A stretch of 64,000 nucleotides of DNA, from NCBI GenBank assembly GCA_051861205.1, contig JBHYDC010000002.1, positions 1 to 64,000 on the forward strand, given 5' to 3'. The notes under the pieces were generated by a model, which was not told the DNA's origin, did not search any database, and saw only the letters and a program-made list of their open reading frames with translations. The position numbers and the translations under genes were made by a program. Origin of the DNA: JBHYDC01 sp051861205 (GTDB lineage Bacteria; Pseudomonadota; Alphaproteobacteria; Rhizobiales; Pleomorphomonadaceae). Position 1 is the stretch's first letter. The number at the start of each line of letters is the position of its first letter. Below are positions 55,194 to 64,000 of the stretch, piece by piece.

Positions 55194-56051
55194 ATGGCCG
55201 TCAAAGCGAGGCAGAAGCCGGTCCAGATTCGGAACCTCACATTCGCCAACGACGCGCCGCTCGTGTTGATTTCCGGTCCATGCCAAATCGAGAGCCGCGA
55301 GCACGCGCTGGCGATCGCCGGTGTTTTGGCGGGCGCCGCGAAGGCCGCCGGCATTCCCTTCGTGTTCAAGGCCTCCTACGACAAAGCCAACCGAACCTCC
55401 CTCAAGGGCCAGCGCGGCATCGGCATCGATGCGGGTCTTGCCATTCTGGCTGAAGTTCGAGACACCTTCGACTGCCCCGTCCTGACCGACATTCATGACA
55501 TAGAGCAGGCCCGCCGCGCCGCCGGAGTCGTGGATATCATCCAGATTCCAGCCTTCCTCTGCCGCCAGACCGATCTCCTGATCGCCGCCGGCGAAACCGG
55601 CTGCGGCATCAACGTCAAAAAGGGCCAGTTTCTCGCCCCCTGGGATATGGCCAACGTCGCGGACAAGATCGCGTCCACGGGCAATGAAAAGATCCTGCTT
55701 TGCGATCGCGGTACCTCGTTCGGCTACGGCACGCTGATCAGTGATTTTCGCGGGCTGCCGATCATGGCTGAAACGGGGTATCCCACCGTTTTTGACGCTA
55801 CCCATTCGGTGCAGGAACCGGGCGGGCGGGGCACCTCGTCGGGCGGCAAGCGCGATTTCGCGCCGACCCTTGCCCGCGCCGCCGTGGCTGTCGGCTGCGC
55901 GGCCGTCTTCGCCGAGGCGCATGACGATCCGGACAACGCCCCCTCGGACGGCCCGAATATGTTGCCGCTGAGTTGGATTCCCGACTTCCTAGCCGATCTC
56001 ACCGCCCTCGACCAGATCGCCAAAAACCGCCGCCTGACAGCGTCCTATTGA
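55194..56051 (+). CDS. kdsA: 2-dehydro-3-deoxyphosphooctonate aldolase (KDO-8-P synthase)
   Basis: This enzyme condenses PEP with arabinose 5-phosphate to make KDO-8-P for lipopolysaccharide. The product has 285 residues. Motifs include LISGPCQIES, FKASYDKANRTS, DIIQIPAFLCRQTDLL, and the LCDRGTSFGYGTLISDFRGLP region. The start ATG 55194 has AGGAAAA upstream; the longer frame from 55128 is not conserved-looking. Confidence 0.96.
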   Translation: MAVKARQKPVQIRNLTFANDAPLVLISGPCQIESREHALAIAGVLAGAAKAAGIPFVFKASYDKANRTSLKGQRGIGIDAGLAILAEVRDTFDCPVLTDIHDIEQARRAAGVVDIIQIPAFLCRQTDLLIAAGETGCGINVKKGQFLAPWDMANVADKIASTGNEKILLCDRGTSFGYGTLISDFRGLPIMAETGYPTVFDATHSVQEPGGRGTSSGGKRDFAPTLARAAVAVGCAAVFAEAHDDPDNAPSDGPNMLPLSWIPDFLADLTALDQIAKNRRLTASY

Positions 56052-56095
56052 TCCGGAGAAGCCTTCGAAACACGAGTGGAAAGTCGGTCGTCCTC

Positions 56096-57454
56096 ATGTC
56101 CAGTGCAGCCTTCCCAAACGATACGGTTTCTCGCCTGATCGCGGCCGAACGCGACCGGTTCGTTGCTCGCAATCCGCGCTCGCAAATTCTCTCGCAAACG
56201 GCCGGGGCGCATTTTCCAGGCGGTGTTCCCCTCCATTGGATGAATGACTGGGGAACGCCCTTCCCGCTTTCCGTTGCGTCGGCCTCGGGCGCGGAGGTGA
56301 TCGACGCGGATGGCCATCGCCTTGCCGATTTTTGCCTCGGCGACACCGGCGCCATGTTCGGGCACTCCCCTGAACCGGTCGCGGCCGCCCTTCGCGAGGC
56401 CGCAACCCGCGGCCTCACCACGATGATGCCTTCTGAGGATACAGCCGCCGTCGGCGCCGGCCTCGCCGCCCTCTTCGACCTGCCGTTTTGGCAGGTCACC
56501 CAGACCGCTTCCGACGCGAACCGGGCGGTGATCCGCTGGGCGCGCGCCATTACCGGCCGGCCGAAGATCGCGGTCTTCGAAGGCTGCTATCACGGCCAGG
56601 TCGACGACGTGTTCGTCACGCGCCGCGACGGCCGCACCGTCAATCGGCCCGGCCTGCTCGGACAGGTCACCGACATATCGGCAACCACCCTCTCGCTACC
56701 CTTCAACGATATCGCCGCGCTCCAAGAAGCCCTTGCTTCGGGCGACGTCGCGCTCGTTCTCACCGAACCTGCGCTCACCAATACGGCCATGGTTCTTCCA
56801 AGTCCCGGCTATCTCGACGCCCTGGTCACTGTCTGCCGGCGCGCCGGTACGCTGCTCTGCCTTGATGAAACGCATACGATTTCCACCGCACGAGGCGGTT
56901 ATGCCAAGGCGCATGGCTTGAAGCCGGATTTTCTGGTCGCGGGAAAGCCGATCGCAGGCGGCCTGCCGGCTGCGGTTTTCGGTTTCACCGCCGCCGTGGA
57001 AGCCGGCATGCGCGAGGCTAATGCCCGCCGACCCGCCGGTTACTCCGGCATCGGCACCACGCTGTCTGGAAACATGCTCCAACTTGCCGCCATGCGCGCC
57101 ACGATCGAAGAGGTCATGACCGACGCGGCTTACGAGCACATGCTGGCGCTCGCCACCGATCTGGCCGGCGGGCTTGCCGGTGCGATCCGCCGCCACGGCC
57201 TGCCCTGGTCCGTCACGCAGCTTGGCGCCCGCGCTGAAATCGTGCACTCGCCAACCCCGCTTCGCGATGGCGCGGAAGCTGCGGCGTCGGTGGATCATGC
57301 GCTCGAAGGCGCGATCCATCTCTTTCTTCTCAACCGGGACGTTCTCGTCACGCCCTTCCATAACATGACGCTCGTTTCGCCCGCGACGACCCCGGCCCAT
57401 GTGGCCCGCCTGGTCGCCGCCTTCGACGAAGCGCTCAGCGCACTCACCGGGTGA
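56096..57454 (+). CDS. Class-III PLP-dependent aminotransferase (GSA-aminomutase-like)
   Basis: The product is 452 residues, of the aspartate aminotransferase (fold type I) superfamily class III. The PLP lysine is in FLVAGKPIAGGLPAAVFG; the preceding LCLDETHTIST supplies the cofactor Asp, and HGQVDD and GTTLSGNMLQLAAM match glutamate-1-semialdehyde-aminomutase-like members. It is followed immediately by a glutamine-synthetase-like gene with overlapping or 5-bp spacing. That pairing suggests amine or polyamine catabolism, with the amino acceptor and substrate undetermined. It is not hemL proper: the arrangement and sequence differ. Confidence 0.85.
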   Translation: MSSAAFPNDTVSRLIAAERDRFVARNPRSQILSQTAGAHFPGGVPLHWMNDWGTPFPLSVASASGAEVIDADGHRLADFCLGDTGAMFGHSPEPVAAALREAATRGLTTMMPSEDTAAVGAGLAALFDLPFWQVTQTASDANRAVIRWARAITGRPKIAVFEGCYHGQVDDVFVTRRDGRTVNRPGLLGQVTDISATTLSLPFNDIAALQEALASGDVALVLTEPALTNTAMVLPSPGYLDALVTVCRRAGTLLCLDETHTISTARGGYAKAHGLKPDFLVAGKPIAGGLPAAVFGFTAAVEAGMREANARRPAGYSGIGTTLSGNMLQLAAMRATIEEVMTDAAYEHMLALATDLAGGLAGAIRRHGLPWSVTQLGARAEIVHSPTPLRDGAEAAASVDHALEGAIHLFLLNRDVLVTPFHNMTLVSPATTPAHVARLVAAFDEALSALTG

Positions 57455-57459
57455 CCTTT

Positions 57460-58833
57460 ATGTCCGCCGTTCAAATCGCCGATGTGTCGGAAGCCGAGCG
57501 CTTCCTCGCCGATCATCCCGAGGTCGTCCAGTTTGAGTGCTTCATCACCGATAGCTCCGGTGTTCAGCGTGGCAAGGTGCTGCGCCGCTCCGAAATCCTC
57601 GGCGCTTACAAGAACGGCCGGCCGCTTCCTTGCTCGATCCTGTCGCTCGATATCAAGGGCGCCGACGTTGAGGAAACCGGCCTTGTCTGGGAAGAGGGTG
57701 ACAGCGACCGGGTGTGCCGGCCGGTTGCCAGCACGCTGACCCATTCCCCCTGGCGCGCGGTCCCGACCGGCCAGTTCATCTTGACATCCTATGAGCGCGA
57801 CGGCAGCGGCTCCGAGGCCGACCCCCGCCACGCCCTCGCCCGTGTCGTCGAGGCCTGCCACGCCAAGGGCATCTACCCGGTCTGCGCCGTCGAACTGGAA
57901 TTCTACCTCCTCGACGGCCGCGCCGCCGCCGAGAGCAAGGCGGTTCCCCCCACCGCTCCCAACGGCTTCCGCCAAAGCGAGCTCCAAGCCTATCTCGTCC
58001 AGGATCTCGCCGACTTCGCGCCCTTCCTCGACGACGTCTACCGCGCTGCCGATCTCGCCGGTCTGCCCGCCCGCACGCTGATCTCGGAGTATTCGCCCGG
58101 TCAGCTCGAAATCGTGCTTGAACACCGCACCGACCCGATGCGGGCGGCGGACGACGCCATTTTGTGGAAGCGCCTCGTCAAGGGTGTCGCGGAGCGCCAC
58201 GGCTATCTCGCCACCTTCATGGCCAAGCCCTACGCGGAATTCGCCGGCTCCGGCACTCATCTCCACGTTAGCTTCGCTGATGATAACGGCCGGAACCTCT
58301 TCGCCGGTGACGAGCCCGCCGGCAACACGCTGCTCCGCCAATCCATCGCCGGCCTGGAATCCACCATGGCCGAAGCGATGGCCCTCTTCGCGCCGAACGC
58401 CAACAGCTATCGCCGCTTCAAGCCGAACTCCTACGCCCCCGTCGGCCCGGCCTGGGCCATGGATAACCGCTCAGTGCCGATCCGCGTCACCGCCGGCCCG
58501 CCCGCAACGCGCCATCTCGAACACCGCGTTTGCGGCGCGGACGCCAACCCCTATGTGGTGCTTGCTGCCGTTCTCGCCGGCATGCTCGAAGGCGTCGAAC
58601 GCGGCCTTGAACCGTCTGAGCCCATCACCGGCAACGGCTATGAGCAAATTCCGCCGTCCCTGCCCCGCCATTGGCCCGAGGCCCTGCGCGCGGCCCGCCA
58701 ATCGGAATTCCTGAAGCGCCGCCTCGGCCCACGCTTCGCCGACGTCTTCCTCACCATCAAGGAAGCCGAATGCGACCGTTTCTTCGGGGAGATCACCGAC
58801 CGGGATTTTCACTGGTATCTGCGGCTGGCCTAA
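57460..58833 (+). CDS. Glutamine synthetase family protein (gamma-glutamylpolyamine synthetase-like)
   Basis: The product is 457 residues from ATG 57460 (GTG 57451 overlapping the upstream stop is equally possible). It has a GS beta-grasp and catalytic domain: VELEFYLLDG for metal binding, EYSPGQLEIVLEH, FMAKPYAEFAGSGTHLHVSF and NSYRRFKPNSYAPVGPAWAMDNRSVPIRV for ATP and substrate. It belongs to the PuuA-like branch rather than GlnA, lacking the adenylylation Tyr loop. PuuA-type enzymes glutamylate putrescine or other amines. With the adjacent aminotransferase it probably forms a two-gene amine degradation unit; the substrate is inferred. Confidence 0.85.
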   Translation: MSAVQIADVSEAERFLADHPEVVQFECFITDSSGVQRGKVLRRSEILGAYKNGRPLPCSILSLDIKGADVEETGLVWEEGDSDRVCRPVASTLTHSPWRAVPTGQFILTSYERDGSGSEADPRHALARVVEACHAKGIYPVCAVELEFYLLDGRAAAESKAVPPTAPNGFRQSELQAYLVQDLADFAPFLDDVYRAADLAGLPARTLISEYSPGQLEIVLEHRTDPMRAADDAILWKRLVKGVAERHGYLATFMAKPYAEFAGSGTHLHVSFADDNGRNLFAGDEPAGNTLLRQSIAGLESTMAEAMALFAPNANSYRRFKPNSYAPVGPAWAMDNRSVPIRVTAGPPATRHLEHRVCGADANPYVVLAAVLAGMLEGVERGLEPSEPITGNGYEQIPPSLPRHWPEALRAARQSEFLKRRLGPRFADVFLTIKEAECDRFFGEITDRDFHWYLRLA

Positions 58834-59439
58834 TCAGAACGGCGTTCGTGCCCGGATCGCCGCGGCCAGCGTGCCTTCGTCGAGATAGTCGAGTTCGCCG
58901 CCCACCGGAACGCCATGCGCGAGCCGCGACACCTTGACGTCCAGCCCATAGAGCCGGTCCGTCACGTAATGCGCGGTCGTCTGGCCGTCGACGGTGGCGT
59001 TCACCGCAAGGATGATTTCCTTCACGGCCGGGTCATGCGCACGCTGGATCAAATCGCCGATGGTCAGATCGTCCGGTCCGATCCCGTTCAAGGGCGACAA
59101 CACGCCGCCGAGCACGTGATAGCGCGCTGTAACCGCTCCGGATCGTTCCAGCGCCCAAAGGTCCGAGACGTCCTCAACCACCACAATCACGCTCGGATCA
59201 CGCGTCGGATCGGTGCAGACCACGCAAGGGTCGGATGTATCCACGTTCCCGCAGGTCGAGCAGACCTTAACGCTATCGCGAACCCGTCCCAGCGCCTCCG
59301 TCAGCGGAATCAAGAGCTGATCCTTGCGCTTCACAAGCTGCAACGCCGCGCGCCGGGCGGAACGCGGCCCAAGGCCGGGCAGGCGGGCGAGCAACTGAAT
59401 CAGCCGCTCGATCTCGGGTCCTGTGACGCGGCGGGCCAT
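58834..59439 (-). CDS. recR: Recombination mediator protein RecR
   Basis: The product is 201 residues and acts with RecF and RecO to load RecA at gaps. It shows an N-terminal HhH (LARLPGLGPRSARRAALQL), a Cys4 zinc finger VCSTCGNVDTSDPCVVC, and a Toprim domain with VIVVVEDVSDLWALERSG and a later AVNATVDGQTTAHYV. Its stop is adjacent to the convergent GS-like gene. Order dnaX-ybaB-recR is widely conserved. Confidence 0.97.
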   Translation of the reverse strand: MARRVTGPEIERLIQLLARLPGLGPRSARRAALQLVKRKDQLLIPLTEALGRVRDSVKVCSTCGNVDTSDPCVVCTDPTRDPSVIVVVEDVSDLWALERSGAVTARYHVLGGVLSPLNGIGPDDLTIGDLIQRAHDPAVKEIILAVNATVDGQTTAHYVTDRLYGLDVKVSRLAHGVPVGGELDYLDEGTLAAAIRARTPF

Positions 59440-59664
59440 TTAAAGCCGATCCATCCCTTTAAAGCGACAGGAAGCTGATTTGGAAGCCGTGCCCGATGAT
59501 TGACGATCGGCGCGGCGTTATCCTAATTTGCCTTGCCGGCCGCGAAGCACCCCCCGGGCACGATGGCAAAGGGTTCGGGGCGGTATCTCCAACGGGTTTA
59601 AGAGGCTCATCGGACGATTGCTCGCGGTCGACCTAGCCTCCCGGTCGGCATTCTCCAACCCATT

Positions 59665-59991
59665 TCAGAACGGCAGCTTCAGACCCGCCGGCAATTGCAG
59701 GCCGCCGGTCACCTCGGCCATGCGCTCGGCCAATGCCGCGTCCACCTTGCCCTTGGCGTCGGCATGGGCGGCCACGATCAGGTCTTCCAAAATTTCAATC
59801 TCGTCACCGCTCGCCAGCGACGGGTCGACCTTGACGCCCCGCAGATCGCCCTTGCCCGATAGCGTCACGGTCACCAGTCCGCCGCCTGCCGTCCCGCTGG
59901 CCTCGATGCGCTGAATCTCTTCCTGCGCCTCGGCCATCTTCGACTGCAACTGCTGGGCCTGCTTCATCATCTTGCCGAGATCGCCGAACAT
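59665..59991 (-). CDS. YbaB/EbfC family nucleoid-associated protein
   Basis: The product is 108 residues with the YbaB fold: N-terminal helix GDLGKMMKQAQQLQSKMAEAQEEI, central strands GGGLVTVTLSGKGDLRGVKVDPS, and C-terminal helix. Family members bind DNA as dimers. GTG 59994 precedes the ATG by one codon and is an alternative start. It lies 19 bp after dnaX and 225 bp before recR. Confidence 0.95.
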   Translation of the reverse strand: MFGDLGKMMKQAQQLQSKMAEAQEEIQRIEASGTAGGGLVTVTLSGKGDLRGVKVDPSLASGDEIEILEDLIVAAHADAKGKVDAALAERMAEVTGGLQLPAGLKLPF

Positions 59992-60010
59992 CACGCGTCC
60001 TCACTCTTGA

Positions 60011-61840
60011 TCAATCGTCGAACTCGGTTAGGGGATCATCGAGCCCGTCGTCAATCCCCGGATCGAAGGCACCGTCAAAGCCTATGTCCTGAGCCACCGC
60101 CCAAGACGGTGCGCCGGACGGAGTTTTCGCCGCCTCGGGCGGAAACTGAACGTCCACGATCTCCGCGCCCGGAAACTGCCTCAGCACCGCTGAAACCACC
60201 GGGTCGGCCCGCGCATCATCAAGCAACCGCGACCGCTTCGCCTCGGCCCGTTCATGCAGCGTCTGCGGGCCTTCGCCTTGGGAAACCGCGACAATCCAAC
60301 GCTTGCCGGTCCAGGCGGACAGCTTGCGCCCGATCTCGCCCGCCAGCCCCGGATTGGCGCCGGCAACGGGGATGAACTCGATGCGTCCGTCCTCGAACCG
60401 CACGATCCGGACATGGCGCTCCAAGGCGATCTTGAGCGCGACGTCGCGGTTTTTCTCGGCGAGCTTAACCGCGTCTTCCAAGCTCGAAAGCGTAATGCCG
60501 GCCGGCTCGGCCCGCTGCGATGGCATGCGCGCGGCCGATGTTGCGCCAGAAACGCCGCCGGTGATGACCGCTTGCGGCCCGCCTCCCGGTCCCGGACCAT
60601 TCCGTATGCCACCGCCAGATGCCGCACTCCCTGGCGCGGGGCCGCCGATCCCTTCACGCAATTGCCGGATCGCCTCGTCCGGCGTCGGCAGGTCGGCGGC
60701 ATAGGCTAGGCGCACGAGCACCATTTCGGCCGCAGGCAGCGGGCGGGGCGCCGACTGAACCTCGGCGATGCCTTTGAGCAGCAACTGCCAAGCGCGTGAG
60801 AGAACGCGCACCGAAAGTCCCTCGGCAAAACTCTTACCCCGCGTCCGTTCCGCCTCGGTCAGCGCGGGATCGCCCGCTTGCGCCGGCACATGCTTCATCC
60901 GCGTGACGAGATGCACGAAGGCGGCGAGATCGGAGAGCACCACAGCGGGATCCGCGCCGGTGTCATACTGCTCGGAAAGCTCCTTCAGCGCCCCCGCCAC
61001 ATCGCCCTTCATCAGGGCCTCGAACAGGTCGATGACGCGGGTGCGGTCGGCAAGACCCAGCATGGCGCGCACGGTTTCGGCCGAAACGGCCCCGCCACCA
61101 TGGGCGATTGCCTGATCGAGGATCGTCAGCCCGTCGCGAACCGAGCCTTCCGCCGCCCGCGCGATCAGGCCGATCGCTTCGTCCTCAATGGCAACGGTTT
61201 CGGCCGCCGCGACCTTGGCGAGGTGATCGGCCAGAACGGCCGTCTCGATCCGGCGCAGGTCGAACCGCTGACAGCGCGACAGCACCGTGATCGGAACTTT
61301 GCGAATTTCTGTAGTCGCGAAAACGAATTTTACGTGCTCCGGCGGCTCCTCCAACGTTTTCAACAGCGCGTTGAATGCCGCCGTGGAGAGCATGTGCACT
61401 TCGTCGATGATGTAGACTTTGTACCTGGCCGAAACCGGCTTGTAGCGGGCCGCCTCGATGATCTCGCGGACGTCGCCGACGCCGGTATGCGAGGCCGCGT
61501 CCATTTCGATCACATCGACATGCCGGCCTTCCATGATGGCGCGACAATGGATGCCCTCGACGGAAAGATCCACCGACGGCCGGTCAACCTCGCCGGGAAT
61601 CTCGTAATTGAGCGCGCGCGCCAAAATGCGGGCCGTGGTGGTTTTGCCCACACCGCGAACGCCGGTCAGCATCCAGGCCTGCGCCACCCTGCCCGTCTCG
61701 AAGGCGTTTTTCAGCGTCTGGACCATGGGCCCGTGGCCGATCAGGTCGGCGAAATTCTGCGGGCGGTATTTTCGCGCGAGCACACGATATCCACCCGGAA
61801 CGGTGGGGCGGACATCGGCGGAAGGCAGAAGGTCTGACAT
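60011..61840 (-). CDS. dnaX: DNA polymerase III subunits gamma and tau
   Basis: This is the clamp-loader ATPase of the replicase, 609 residues from ATG 61840. It shows Walker A LTGVRGVGKTTTARILARAL, Walker B VYIIDEVHML, SRC motif VLSRCQRFDLRRI, and the collar domain; the C-terminal tau part (about 370-609) is Pro/Gly-rich. The usual zinc-binding cysteines are reduced to CRAIMEGRHVDV, lacking the classic Cys4. Frames extending to 62140 overlap the SRP RNA and are spurious. Confidence 0.95.
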   Translation of the reverse strand: MSDLLPSADVRPTVPGGYRVLARKYRPQNFADLIGHGPMVQTLKNAFETGRVAQAWMLTGVRGVGKTTTARILARALNYEIPGEVDRPSVDLSVEGIHCRAIMEGRHVDVIEMDAASHTGVGDVREIIEAARYKPVSARYKVYIIDEVHMLSTAAFNALLKTLEEPPEHVKFVFATTEIRKVPITVLSRCQRFDLRRIETAVLADHLAKVAAAETVAIEDEAIGLIARAAEGSVRDGLTILDQAIAHGGGAVSAETVRAMLGLADRTRVIDLFEALMKGDVAGALKELSEQYDTGADPAVVLSDLAAFVHLVTRMKHVPAQAGDPALTEAERTRGKSFAEGLSVRVLSRAWQLLLKGIAEVQSAPRPLPAAEMVLVRLAYAADLPTPDEAIRQLREGIGGPAPGSAASGGGIRNGPGPGGGPQAVITGGVSGATSAARMPSQRAEPAGITLSSLEDAVKLAEKNRDVALKIALERHVRIVRFEDGRIEFIPVAGANPGLAGEIGRKLSAWTGKRWIVAVSQGEGPQTLHERAEAKRSRLLDDARADPVVSAVLRQFPGAEIVDVQFPPEAAKTPSGAPSWAVAQDIGFDGAFDPGIDDGLDDPLTEFDD

Positions 61841-61988
61841 GGTGCCCAGAGGTTCGGCTGATGAGTGCGACGAGAAACCGTGGGTTTTTGGCCGCGCCGA
61901 GCAGAAATGGCGAATGCCGCTTCGCGAGACGTCCTGAAACTCGCGCGAATGGCGCGCAAACCAAACATGCGTGCGGATGGCGCGCGAA

Positions 61989-62094
61989 AAGGTGGGAGGC
62001 CGACTGATGACCCGCGCCGGGGCTCGCTGGGGCTGCTTCCTTCCGGACCTGACCCGGTTGGCGAGTGGCACGTCCACCGCCAACCTCCCGCCAC
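61989..62094 (-). ncRNA. ffs: Signal recognition particle 4.5S RNA
   Basis: The minus strand contains the conserved SRP domain IV core GGTCAGGTCCGGAAGGAAGC (complement of about 62034-62054), the most conserved part of bacterial SRP RNA. The 5' GGCGGGAGG and 3' CCTCCCACC ends pair to close the long hairpin, followed by TTTT. The RNA is about 105 nt and lies upstream of dnaX, its usual site in alphaproteobacteria. Ends are approximate. Confidence 0.95.
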
Positions 62095-62342
62095 ACATAT
62101 CAAGGGCTGGAGCTTGAAAAGCAAGTGCCATCCCCGGCAAGCCCGACGGGTTTCTCTAGCGGCCCATTCATGAAATTTCGTTCACCTGCCCGATTACACC
62201 TGAACAGCCCGCCTTTCCGCCCCAAATGAGCTCGAAACTTCGACAGGGCGGGGGTGCGACCCTTTACTCGCTGGAACGGCACATGTTTGCGTTTCCCCTC
62301 AAGGGATGGGACGGTAGCGGACGTCACGAAGGGAGGCTGGAT
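62095..62342. promoter_or_regulatory. Gap upstream of the peptide-binding protein and ffs
   Basis: About 250 bp lie between the SRP RNA 5' end and the binding-protein start. It must contain the ffs promoter (minus) and the binding-protein promoter (plus). I see no distinct operator or conserved short ORF; a GAAGGGAGG ribosome-binding site lies at its right end. Confidence 0.4.
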
Positions 62343-64000
62343 TTGTCGACGCTTCGAAGAAACTGGATAGGAGCCTGCGCGGCTCTCGGCTTGGCGGCCG
62401 TCTTCGCGGCCCTGCCGGGCGTTGCAGGGGCGAACGAAGAGCCGGAGTGGCGTCACGCCACCGCCCTCACCGGGGAACCGAAGTATCCGGCAAACTTCAA
62501 ACACTTCGACTATGTCAATCCGGATGCGCCGAAGGGCGGCCGCGTCCGCCTTGCCTCACCCGGCAGCTTCGATACGCTGAATATTTTTCTGCCCAAGGGC
62601 GACCCTGCCCCCGGCGTCCAGCTGGTCTACGAATCGCTCACAACCCCCTCGCTCGATGAACTCGACATCTCCGCAGCCTACGGTTTGATCGCCGACGCCC
62701 TGAAATATCCGCCGGACTATTCCTGGGTCAGCTACCGCCTCAATCCCGCCGCCAAATGGCAGGACGGCCAGCCGATCACGCCGGATGATGTGATCTGGAG
62801 CTTTGAAACGCTGCGGGAGATCAATCCCCAGATCGCCGGATACTACACCCACGTCACGAAGGTGGAAGCGGCCGGTGAGCGCGAGGTCAAGTTCACCTTC
62901 GATCAGGCCGGCAACCGCGAACTTCCCCACATCGTCGGCCAGCTTGAAATCCTCCCCAAGCACTGGTGGGAGGGAACGGACGCCAACGGCAAGCAGCGCA
63001 ACATTCGCGAGACCACGCTCGAACTGCCCATGGGATCGGGGCCCTATAAGGTGAAGTCCGTCGATCCCGGCCGCAGCGTCGTTTTGGAGCGCGACCCGAA
63101 CTATTGGGGCGCAAATCTGCCCGCCCAGATTGGCCAGAACAACTTCGACCTGATCCAATATGAATCCTATCTCGACCAAACCGTTCTGCTCGAAGCCTTC
63201 AAGGCCGACCGGTTCGATTTCCGCGCCGAGAATTCCGCCAAAAACTGGGCGACCGGCTATGATTTCCCTGCGAAAAACCAAGGCAAGGTGATCCTGGAAA
63301 CCTATCCCGACAAGGCGTCGGGCGTCATGCAGGCGATGGTGCCCAATCTACGCCGCGAGAAATTCCAGGATCCGCGCGTGCGCCGTGCCCTCAATCTCGC
63401 GTTCGACTACGAATCGCTCAACCGCACGGTCTTCTTCGGCCAGTACAAGCGTGTTTCGAGCTACTTTGAAAATACCGATCTTGCCGCTCGCGGTCTCCCC
63501 TCGCCAGACGAACTGGCGATCCTTGAGCCGCTGAAGGATAAGATCCCGCCGGACGTATTCACCAAGCCCTACGAAAACCCCGTCGGTGGTTCGCCTGAGA
63601 AGCAGCGCGAAAATCTTCGCGAAGCAGTCCGCCTTTTCAAGGAAGCGGGCTGGACGCTTCAAAACGGCAAGATGATCAACGGGAAAGGCGGGCCCTTCAC
63701 CATCGAATTCCTATCCCAAAGCCCCAACGACGAGCGCTTCGTCTCCCCCTATGGCCAAGCCCTGAAGCGCATCGGCATTGACCTCACCATCCGCGTCGTC
63801 GACAGCGCCCAATATGTGAACCGCTTCCGCAGCTTCGACTTCGACTTGGTCATGACCGTCTGGGGCCAGTCCCTCTCGCCCGGTAACGAGCAGCGCCGCT
63901 ATTGGGGATCGAAGGCTGCCGATATCGAAGGTTCTGAAAACTACGCCGGTATCAAGGATCCCGCCGTCGACGCTTTGATCGAACGTGTGATTTTCGCCAA
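62343..64000 (+). CDS. Periplasmic oligopeptide-type solute-binding protein (SBP family 5, YejA-like), cut by window edge
   Basis: The frame opens with TTG 62343, seven bases after GGGAGG, and runs 552 codons to the right edge with no stop. An N-terminal Sec signal (LRRNWIGACAALGLAAVFAALPGVAGA) is followed by mature sequence HATALTGEPKYPANFKHFDYVNPDAPKGG, typical of the YejA branch of SBP family 5. Other family markers: WQDGQPITPDDVIWSFETL, LPMGSGPYKV, ERDPNYWG, DPRVRRALNLAFDYESLNR. It would deliver a peptide or microcin C-like substrate to a Yej-type ABC importer, expected just beyond the edge. Its specificity is not readable. Confidence 0.9.
   Translation, partial: MSTLRRNWIGACAALGLAAVFAALPGVAGANEEPEWRHATALTGEPKYPANFKHFDYVNPDAPKGGRVRLASPGSFDTLNIFLPKGDPAPGVQLVYESLTTPSLDELDISAAYGLIADALKYPPDYSWVSYRLNPAAKWQDGQPITPDDVIWSFETLREINPQIAGYYTHVTKVEAAGEREVKFTFDQAGNRELPHIVGQLEILPKHWWEGTDANGKQRNIRETTLELPMGSGPYKVKSVDPGRSVVLERDPNYWGANLPAQIGQNNFDLIQYESYLDQTVLLEAFKADRFDFRAENSAKNWATGYDFPAKNQGKVILETYPDKASGVMQAMVPNLRREKFQDPRVRRALNLAFDYESLNRTVFFGQYKRVSSYFENTDLAARGLPSPDELAILEPLKDKIPPDVFTKPYENPVGGSPEKQRENLREAVRLFKEAGWTLQNGKMINGKGGPFTIEFLSQSPNDERFVSPYGQALKRIGIDLTIRVVDSAQYVNRFRSFDFDLVMTVWGQSLSPGNEQRRYWGSKAADIEGSENYAGIKDPAVDALIERVIFA

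Noticed and set aside
61841..62140. N-terminal extension of dnaX through the SRP RNA region
   Set aside because: The extension overlaps the highly conserved ffs sequence; DnaX homology begins just after ATG 61840.

Overview
The window looks like chromosomal DNA of a high-GC alphaproteobacterium, most likely a member of Hyphomicrobiales (Rhizobiales). The evidence is the gene order leuS-lptE-holA / parB-parA-rsmG-mnmG-mnmE / rho-hemJ-hemE / [gap] / PPDK regulator-maf-aroE-coaE-dnaQ, a perfect parS site, TTAA-N7-TTAA sites of the CtrA type, and GANTC sites of the CcrM type. I see no rRNA, tRNA, CRISPR array, insertion sequence or phage gene, and most of the content is core housekeeping.

Layout. 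1-7.7 kb: priA (cut by the left edge), pdxY coupled to a DUF429 gene, a beta-carbonic anhydrase, leuB, a candidate small RNA with a strong terminator, leuC and a GNAT acetyltransferase. 7.8-14.7 kb: a three-gene operon (transglutaminase-DUF2126 amidoligase-like protein; circularly permuted ATP-grasp-alpha-E fusion; second transglutaminase) that looks like an uncharacterised peptide-ligation or peptide-modification system. 14.7-19.5 kb: ccmAB (without ccmC/D/G beside it), acnA and a small membrane protein. 19.8-31.9 kb: leuS-lptE-holA, the parAB/rsmG/mnmG/mnmE block with parS, and a DUF255 thioredoxin-domain protein. 32-35.1 kb: rho, hemJ and hemE on the minus strand. 35.1-35.6 kb: a gene-free gap with DnaA-like boxes and a perfect CtrA-type site, which is the likely chromosome replication origin. 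35.6-42 kb: PPDK regulator, maf, aroE, coaE and dnaQ running rightward from it, then a long AI-2E-family permease and a NUDIX hydrolase. 42-52.6 kb: cysK, dut, coaBC and a complete phosphate regulon phoR-pstS-pstC-pstA-pstB-phoU-phoB, all minus, with a PHO-box-like repeat before pstS. 52.7-58.8 kb: ppk2, a receiver-domain protein with CtrA-type sites upstream, kdsA, a class-III aminotransferase and a glutamine-synthetase-like gene. 58.8-64 kb: recR, ybaB, dnaX and the SRP 4.5S RNA gene (all minus), and an oligopeptide-type periplasmic binding protein cut by the right edge.

How it works together. Genes next to the 35.1-35.6 kb gap are transcribed away from it on both sides, and parS with parAB lies about 7 kb away, as in Caulobacter-like origins. 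Replication (holA, dnaX, dnaQ, priA), segregation (parAB) and candidate CtrA control are therefore gathered in one segment. The most likely place for new biology is the 7.8-14.7 kb amidoligase/transglutaminase operon; next come the CtrA-site-associated receiver protein at 53.7-54.9 kb and the putative small RNA between leuB and leuC.
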